From Mycobacterium sp. D16Q14 (GTDB lineage Bacteria > Actinomycetota > Actinomycetes > Mycobacteriales > Mycobacteriaceae), in contig MAEX01000014.1 in the NCBI GenBank assembly GCA_002013415.1, positions 1 to 64,000 on the forward strand: 64,000 nucleotides of DNA, read 5' to 3'. Made by a program: the position numbers and the translations under genes. Position 1 is the stretch's first letter, and every line of letters starts with the position of its first letter. Under the pieces are notes generated by a model that saw only the letters and a program-made list of their open reading frames with translations, was not told the origin of the DNA and made no database searches. Below, one piece after another: positions 58,811 through 64,000 of this stretch.

Positions 58811-59233
58811 CTACACCAAACCGCGCGGCGACACCAAGCCGAAGTCCTCGGGCACGTATGCCGGATCGCCGGAGTGCTCGCCCAGCTCAACCTGTTTGTT
58901 GTCTGAGTCAACAAAGACCACACGCGGAGTGAAGACGCGGGCTTCCGCATCGGTCATCACACCGTAGGCGATGATGATCACCAGATCTCCCGGGTGCACG
59001 AGATGTGCCGCGGCACCGTTGATCCCGATTACCCCGCTACCACGCGTACCAGTGATCGCGTAGGTCTCCAGCCGGGCACCGTTGTTGATGTCCACGATGG
59101 TGACCTGCTCACCCTCCAGCAGGTCCGCGGCCTCCATCAGATCGGGGTCGATGGTGACCGAGCCGACGTAGTGCAGATCGGCATGCGTCACGGTGGCGCG
59201 ATGGATCTTTGATTTCATCATTGTCCGGAACAT
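58811..59233 (-). CDS. panD: Aspartate 1-decarboxylase PanD
   Basis: A 140-aa PanD from the ATG at 59233. The self-cleavage site Gly-Ser lies in [14 protein letters not shown] (giving the pyruvoyl cofactor), and the active-site Tyr and Thr pattern follows ([17 protein letters not shown]). It produces beta-alanine for pantothenate. The C-terminal tail is the region mutated in pyrazinamide-resistant M. tuberculosis. Confidence 0.96.
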   Translation of the reverse strand: MFRTMMKSKIHRATVTHADLHYVGSVTIDPDLMEAADLLEGEQVTIVDINNGARLETYAITGTRGSGVIGINGAAAHLVHPGDLVIIIAYGVMTDAEARVFTPRVVFVDSDNKQVELGEHSGDPAYVPEDFGLVSPRGLV

Positions 59234-59245
59234 CATGTCCTCCAG

Positions 59246-60181
59246 TCAGTTTCGCCATGGTAATGCGTGATCAGGGTCGGCTGGTCCAGAGGAGCCGATT
59301 CCGCCGCCCAATTCCAAGGGAACATTGTCCAAAAGCCGGGTTGAGCCCAGCCGGGCCGCGACCAGCATGCGGCCGGGTCCTTGCGCGGGAGCCGGGCCGA
59401 GATCGGCACCGCGAATCTCCAGGTAGTCCACCTCGATGGTGGGCACCTCATCGAGTACCGCACGGGCCGCGTCCAGAGCCGATTCCGAACCACCTGCGGC
59501 CGAATAGATTCCGGCAAGTAGTGCCGCAGACAATGCACCCGCCTGCTCGCGCTGCTCGTGGCTCAGGTAGACATTCCGTGAGGACATCGCCAGTCCGTCC
59601 GCCTCACGGACAATCGGTATCGGGACGATGCGTGTCTTGAGGTTGAGATCGGCGACCATCTGCCTGATGAGCACCAGCTGCTGGTAATCCTTCTCACCTA
59701 AGTACGCCTGATCTGGAGCCACGATCTGCAGCAGCTTGAGAACCACCGTCAGCATTCCGGCAAAATGCGTCGGACGAGAGGCACCCTCAAGATCGGCACC
59801 AAGCGGTCCGGGCTGGACGATAGTGCGCTGACCGTTGGGATACATCGCCTCCGCGCTGGGAGCGAAGACCAGCTCGACACCCTCGTCGCGTAACTTCTCG
59901 ACATCCGATTCCAGTGTGCGCGGGTAGGCATCGAGATCCTCGCCGGCACCAAACTGCAAGGGATTGACAAAGATCGACACAACGACCACAGCGCCCGGCA
60001 CCTTCCGGGCGTGCCGAACCAGTGTCAGATGACCCTCGTGCAACGCACCCATGGTCGGCACCAACATGATCCGGCGTCCAGTATGCCGCAATGCCTTCGA
60101 CACGTCGTACATCGTGTCGGGATCGTGGTGAACCGTGAGTTCTCCACTGACATAGCCCTTCGGCCCATACAAACTCGTCAT
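59246..60181 (-). CDS. panC: Pantothenate synthetase PanC
   Basis: A 311-aa PanC from the ATG at 60181, preceded by a TTG. It shows [16 protein letters not shown] (HIGH-like), [33 protein letters not shown] and [16 protein letters not shown]. It joins pantoate and beta-alanine using ATP. Twelve bp separate it from panD. Confidence 0.96.
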   Translation of the reverse strand: MTSLYGPKGYVSGELTVHHDPDTMYDVSKALRHTGRRIMLVPTMGALHEGHLTLVRHARKVPGAVVVVSIFVNPLQFGAGEDLDAYPRTLESDVEKLRDEGVELVFAPSAEAMYPNGQRTIVQPGPLGADLEGASRPTHFAGMLTVVLKLLQIVAPDQAYLGEKDYQQLVLIRQMVADLNLKTRIVPIPIVREADGLAMSSRNVYLSHEQREQAGALSAALLAGIYSAAGGSESALDAARAVLDEVPTIEVDYLEIRGADLGPAPAQGPGRMLVAARLGSTRLLDNVPLELGGGIGSSGPADPDHALPWRN

Positions 60182-60190
60182 CAAGCAGCC

Positions 60191-61144
60191 CTATCTAGTC
60201 CGGGGTTCCAGTGCGGCGAAAACCGATTGGGGTGCGTGCGCACGCTGCGCGGTACGGCGAGCATCGGCACGATACGCCTCGGCCAGCGCCGGATCAGTCT
60301 CGGCGAGCGCATCGAGATGGCGCTCGACAGCGGCGCCGTCGCCCCGCGCCACCGGGCCCGTCAGCGCGGCCTGCCCACGCTCCAGCGCGTTGGTAACGGC
60401 GGCGTGCACCAAAGGCGCCAGCATCCGTTCGGGCAGCCCCCCCGGCCCGTCACCAATTGTCTCCTGCCCCAACAGCTCCTGCCCCCAGAGTGCTGAACGC
60501 AGTGCCTCAACCGCATCCAGCACCAGCGTCACCACATGGTTGCTGCCGTGTGCCAGAGCCGCGTGATAGAGAGTGCGGGCGTCTTCGCGCACGCGCACCG
60601 GTTCGCCACCAATCTCCAGCACCAGCGCCGTACCGATGGCATATCCGGTCTCATCGGCGGCGGTAATTCCGAAGCAGGAGTTGGTAAGTCGTTCAATATC
60701 TTCATCGCCGCCAGCGAACGTCATGGCGGGATGGATGGCCAGCGGGATGCAACCGAGGGCAGTCAGCGGTTCCAGGATTGCGACGCCGTTGGCGCCCGAG
60801 GTGTGCACCACGATGGATCCGCGCCGTACCGAACCGGTGGCGGCAAGCCCCGAGACCAGCGGCGCCAGCTCGTGATCCGGCACCGCGAGGATCAACAGTT
60901 CGGCGCGTGGAGCGACCTCTTGGGCAGGCAGAATCTGACTTTCCGGAAGGTGCCGCTCAGCCCGCCGCCGCGAGGCATCGGATACCGCGCTGCATGCGAC
61001 GACGAAATGGCCCGCCGCCTCCAGCGCGACACCCATGGCCGTGCCCACTCGGCCGGCGGAGATGATCCCGATGGCCAGACGCGCGGGCCGCAAGCCGTCG
61101 AATGGGCCATCGGCTTGGCTATCAGCATTGAAAGCCTCAGACAT
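60191..61144 (-). CDS. DUF2520 Rossmann-like dehydrogenase (Rv3603c-like)
   Basis: A 317-aa protein. An N-terminal Rossmann fold (LAIGIISAGRVGTAMGVALEAAGH) binds NAD(P), followed by ILAVPDHEL and a C-terminal helical DUF2520 domain (HPAMTFAGGDEDIERL, HAALAHGSNHVVTLV). It lies 9 bp upstream of panC in the pantothenate cluster, where a ketopantoate-reductase-like role has been suggested, though the activity is not established. Confidence 0.88.
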   Translation of the reverse strand: MSEAFNADSQADGPFDGLRPARLAIGIISAGRVGTAMGVALEAAGHFVVACSAVSDASRRRAERHLPESQILPAQEVAPRAELLILAVPDHELAPLVSGLAATGSVRRGSIVVHTSGANGVAILEPLTALGCIPLAIHPAMTFAGGDEDIERLTNSCFGITAADETGYAIGTALVLEIGGEPVRVREDARTLYHAALAHGSNHVVTLVLDAVEALRSALWGQELLGQETIGDGPGGLPERMLAPLVHAAVTNALERGQAALTGPVARGDGAAVERHLDALAETDPALAEAYRADARRTAQRAHAPQSVFAALEPRTR

Positions 61145-61298
61145 GGCGAACGAGACACCTCGCAGACTAGATACGTTCCAGTCCTGCCTGGCAGGTACCG
61201 GACGGTCATCAGCAGGCTAATCCCACCGCAGCGCTATCGGCAGGGGCCTAGGCCGTTAGATTGCTCACTTTCACGCACGATGACCACATCCGCTGAGG

Positions 61299-62792
61299 TC
61301 AGTCCTCGCGGCGCCTCCGGCGGCCGCCACCGGACTCCGATGACTCGGAGGGATCGCTTTGGAGACGCCCCAGCAGGTCGGCGACCGAGAAGCCGCCGGT
61401 TTCCTCGACACGACGCCGACCGCGGGTGTCGTCAGACTCCTCGGGTTCCGGAGCCCGACGCCGTCCGCCCTTCTCCTCGGGTTCTGGCGCGCGGTGGCCG
61501 CCCGCACTCTCTGGATAACTCGGCTGTTCAGGCGCCGGCGGAGGCGGTGGATGAGTCGGCTCCGGTGCCCAATGCCCGCCACCAGCGGTCTCAGGCGCGG
61601 CCGGCGCCTGGTGTCGTGACGGAGACCCCGAGTGACGCCCTGGGATTGGTTCCGCCTGGTACGGGGTAGGTGATGGTGCAGGTTCCTGGGCGGCCCAATT
61701 GCTTCCGGAGGTTCCGGGAGGTAGCCATTGACCTTCGGCGGGTGCCGGAGCCCAGGCACTCGTAGGTGGTGCCGGCGGAGCGTTCCAGTCTGGAACAGGC
61801 GCGTTCCACGCGGGTTGAGGGGCGGGCTGCTCCGGTGGGGCCATCGACTGAGGCGTTGGATCCCAGTCCTCACCGTCGGCCGCGGCATCCCAATCCTCTT
61901 GCCTGGCAGCCCAATACGGTGGCTGTACGGATTCCGCGGCGGCCGGGGCCGCTGGAACCACGGCTTCACGCTCCGGTATCGGGGGCTGGGCCACACGCGG
62001 TTCGGGCTGCGGACGCCAATGCGTCCCGGAGGACACCGGCTGCTGATACGGCTCGGGCTCGTGGGGTTGAGCGGACCCGTAGTACGGAGGTGCCGGATAG
62101 GGCGGTGTGGGAGGTGCCTCGTCCATGTCGACGTGATGCGGATCCTCGGCGACATCGATGATCGGGTATTCCGATGTCCGATTGTCTTCCTCGACCGCGG
62201 TGACGTCCTGATACTCCGCGGCGGGCGTGGGTTGCGGCTCGCGGACGGAAGGGGCGAACGCGGCTGCGGGTGCGCCCGCGTTCGGTGCGGGCACGGGCTC
62301 GGCACCAGGCCAGGGCCCCAGCGCCCGAATCGGGTCGTGTTCGATCGCGGGCCGATCACTCAGCTCGGTGTTGAAAAGGATCTCCAGATTGGTGCGCAGC
62401 GCGGCGAGCTCGGCGCGCAGCGTTGCGATCTCGTCGGCGGCCTGCGCCTCGATCTCCCCCGCCAACTGCTGACGCAATCTGCTTTCGACCGTCAATTCGT
62501 ACTCGCGTCGCGCCGAAATCTCCCGGTCCAGCTGCAGGTCGTAGACGAGTTTCTGGTCACGCACCTTGGCCTGGTCGGTATCACTCTGCCGGCGGTAGGT
62601 CAGCGCGGCGAAAGAAGCGATGACGGCAGCCCATAGCGCCAGCAACAAACCGACGCGCAAATAGATGGCCTTATCGGTGAAAACCAGGGCAATCCCAGAC
62701 CCGATCGCCAACACCAGCAACGCCGTCAGCAACGCCCACCCCGGGCGTCGGCTGCCACGCCGCGGCTTCGCCGCTCGGGTCGGAATGGTCAT
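61299..62792 (-). CDS. Conserved membrane protein with long Pro-rich tail (Rv3604c-like)
   Basis: A 497-aa protein from the ATG at 62792. The N-terminal 75 residues have two membrane helices (ALLTALLVLAIGSGIALVF and LRVGLLLALWAAVIASFAAL), then a coiled-coil (about 80-140, Arg/Glu/Leu-rich) and a roughly 350-residue Pro/Ala/Glu-rich disordered region with an Arg-rich end (SGGGRRRRRED). Matches Rv3604c by position and form; function unknown. It ends 154 bp before the DUF2520 gene. Confidence 0.85.
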   Translation of the reverse strand: MTIPTRAAKPRRGSRRPGWALLTALLVLAIGSGIALVFTDKAIYLRVGLLLALWAAVIASFAALTYRRQSDTDQAKVRDQKLVYDLQLDREISARREYELTVESRLRQQLAGEIEAQAADEIATLRAELAALRTNLEILFNTELSDRPAIEHDPIRALGPWPGAEPVPAPNAGAPAAAFAPSVREPQPTPAAEYQDVTAVEEDNRTSEYPIIDVAEDPHHVDMDEAPPTPPYPAPPYYGSAQPHEPEPYQQPVSSGTHWRPQPEPRVAQPPIPEREAVVPAAPAAAESVQPPYWAARQEDWDAAADGEDWDPTPQSMAPPEQPAPQPAWNAPVPDWNAPPAPPTSAWAPAPAEGQWLPPGTSGSNWAAQEPAPSPTPYQAEPIPGRHSGSPSRHQAPAAPETAGGGHWAPEPTHPPPPPAPEQPSYPESAGGHRAPEPEEKGGRRRAPEPEESDDTRGRRRVEETGGFSVADLLGRLQSDPSESSESGGGRRRRRED

Positions 62793-62862
62793 GGGGGTGA
62801 CTGTACCCGGACAGTGCAGTGTGCTGGCCGACCTCGAATCGGCGATTCGACATGCGCGAGTG

Positions 62863-63330
62863 CTACCGGGCGGGAGTCGCGGGCGGCTCCGGCGGCGACT
62901 TACAGCAATGCTGAAGCCATAGCCCGGCGACCACGAGTGCCAGCGCACAACCGGTCGCAATCGTCACGCCCAGTGTGTCGGCCACCGCCGCGGCCAGCTG
63001 CGCTCGCCGCGGGAGGATGTAGACGAGCATCGACAGCCACCATCCGGTCATCAGCGTGCCAAGCCACGCCGACGCCTTCGCGACCACCACCGAACGCGCC
63101 ACCAGAAGCGCCGGCAAACGCCCCGTGCCGACCCCGACCTCACCGTCGGTGACCTTGTTACGGATATAGAACGCCCAGCCACCCTCTGCGATCGCGAGAA
63201 CCAGCAGTGAAACACCGGCAAGCAAAGGGATCGGCGGCAGGGACCCGTAGGACGCCGACACAAAGAAGAAGCCGAGGATCGCGGTGACAGCGCCCGCGAT
63301 CAGCAGATCGCGGATCCGGGTGGGCCCCAC
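62863..63330 (-). CDS. DUF3180 membrane protein (Rv3605c-like)
   Basis: A 155-aa protein with four membrane helices and the family start MGPTRIRDLLIAGAVTAILGFFF. The central ARSVVVAKASAWLGTLMTGWWLSML is well conserved in actinobacteria. Function unknown. It overlaps the folK stop by one base and lies between folK and the Rv3604c-like gene, the order of M. tuberculosis. Confidence 0.88.
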   Translation of the reverse strand: MGPTRIRDLLIAGAVTAILGFFFVSASYGSLPPIPLLAGVSLLVLAIAEGGWAFYIRNKVTDGEVGVGTGRLPALLVARSVVVAKASAWLGTLMTGWWLSMLVYILPRRAQLAAAVADTLGVTIATGCALALVVAGLWLQHCCKSPPEPPATPAR

Positions 63331-63866
63331 TACGTCACCGGGCCGGTGAGAGTGTCGTCCACTCGTCGGACACCATCGCGTTCGGCCGGGGCCAGACCGG
63401 CGACCAGCTCGGCTACTGGGCAGAGCCGTCCCCCGACGGCCAGTACCGCCTCCGGTTCAAGGGCCAGCCACGGCACCAGCACAAAGGCACGCTGGTGCGC
63501 ACGCGGATGCGGCAGCGTGAGTTCAGCGTCATCGGAAAGGACCTCGGCGCTAGCTGCGTCGAGGTCGATGCCGCGCCGGCAGCTGATCACGTCCACGTCG
63601 AGAGTCCGCGGACCCCAACGTTCGCCGCGCACTCGCTGGGCAGCCTGCTCCAGCCGCCGCACCACCGTGAGCCACTCGCGCGGTTCGTGGCCCTGCGCGA
63701 TGACGATGGCGTTGAGAAAGTCCGACTGCGGAACCGGTCCCCACGGGGCGGTCTGGTACACCGGCGATATCCCCACCACGTCCACGCCCAGCGCGTCGAC
63801 GACCGATTGCAGGTGCGTGAGCCTGTCACCAAGATTGGATCCGATGGACAGCACCGCGCGGGTCAC
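63330..63866 (-). CDS. folK: HPPK, 6-hydroxymethyl-7,8-dihydropterin pyrophosphokinase FolK
   Basis: A 178-aa [19 protein letters not shown] at the N-terminus, [37 protein letters not shown] (the catalytic RxGPRxxDxD), and [16 protein letters not shown]. It activates dihydropterin for folate synthesis. GTG start at 63866 overlapping the folB stop. Confidence 0.95.
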   Translation of the reverse strand: MTRAVLSIGSNLGDRLTHLQSVVDALGVDVVGISPVYQTAPWGPVPQSDFLNAIVIAQGHEPREWLTVVRRLEQAAQRVRGERWGPRTLDVDVISCRRGIDLDAASAEVLSDDAELTLPHPRAHQRAFVLVPWLALEPEAVLAVGGRLCPVAELVAGLAPAERDGVRRVDDTLTGPVT

Positions 63867-64000
63867 TGCGAGGATCCCCCGTTCCTGGATCTCCGGGAAC
63901 GACGGGCCACCACCGCGACATCGCTGAACGTCAACGGAATCGGTGCGTCGGGCTTGTGGACCACCGCCTCGACGGCATGGACCCTGGAATCGGTCATCAC
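63863..64000 (-). CDS. folB: Dihydroneopterin aldolase FolB, 3' part only
   Basis: The last 45 codons and stop of a minus-strand gene whose 5' end lies beyond the window. The residues read [28 protein letters not shown], the usual FolB C-terminus. Its TGA overlaps the folK GTG by 3 bp, so folB and folK are translationally coupled, as in M. tuberculosis. Confidence 0.92.
   Translation of the reverse strand: MMTDSRVHAVEAVVHKPDAPIPLTFSDVAVVARRSRRSRNGGSSQ

Noticed and set aside
61271-62359. A 362-aa Pro/Arg-rich minus-strand frame
   Set aside because: It is another frame of the Pro-rich Rv3604c-like gene, with no conserved pattern.

Overview
The window is high-GC actinobacterial chromosome whose gene order follows the Mycobacterium tuberculosis Rv3556c-Rv3607c neighbourhood (fadA6, kstR2 ... 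clpC1, lsr2, lysS, coaX, panD, panC, folK, folB). An intrinsic arr rifamycin ADP-ribosyltransferase, the absence of PE/PPE genes at the syntenic positions, and the lineage-specific insertions point to a rapidly growing mycobacterium, most likely of the Mycobacterium abscessus/chelonae group. The species call is inference from gene content; no search was run.

Region 1 (1-8.6 kb) is the KstR2 regulon for sterol C/D rings (HIP catabolism): fadA6-kstR2 and ipdF-fadE30 on the minus strand, and fadD3-fadE31-fadE32-fadE33 on the plus strand. Perfect KstR2 operators lie upstream of kstR2 and in the fadE30/fadD3 divergent gap. Region 2 (8.6-14 kb) is an accessory block: a DoxX-like membrane protein, arr, an orphan 424-aa protein, a small conserved protein, an agmatine-deiminase-like lipoprotein, a formamidase and an FmdB-type zinc-ribbon protein. 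It occupies the place of aspB/nat in M. tuberculosis. Region 3 (14-22.1 kb) is the KstR regulon: hsaA-hsaC-hsaB with no hsaD between hsaA and hsaC, kshB, fadE34 and kstR, with KstR operators in both divergent gaps.

Region 4 (22.1-28.2 kb) holds a trehalose-phosphatase/GH15 fusion, a Zur-box-controlled zinc ABC importer and pxpA. Region 5 (28.2-47.1 kb) is largely core: a GDPD lipoprotein, rlmB-cysS-ispF-ispD-carD, lpqE, two secreted MmpS-like paralogues, radA, a hotdog thioesterase, disA, an LCP protein, canB/mutY, a SUKH-domain pair, a GlxA-type regulator, an alpha/beta hydrolase, mhuD and lpqF.

Region 6 (47.2-51.5 kb) is a cobalt/corrinoid acquisition locus. The predicted cobalt transporter cbtB-cbtA and a BtuCDF-like ABC importer diverge from one intergenic region. 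That region carries two back-to-back cobalamin riboswitches, one per strand, about 36 bp apart, with what look like overlapping -10 elements between them. This is the most interesting regulatory arrangement in the window.

Region 7 (51.5-64 kb) has an LLM-family oxidoreductase, a DUF2231 membrane protein, clpC1, lsr2, lysS, and the pantothenate/CoA (coaX, panD, panC) and folate (folK, folB) genes, all core. The window ends inside folB.
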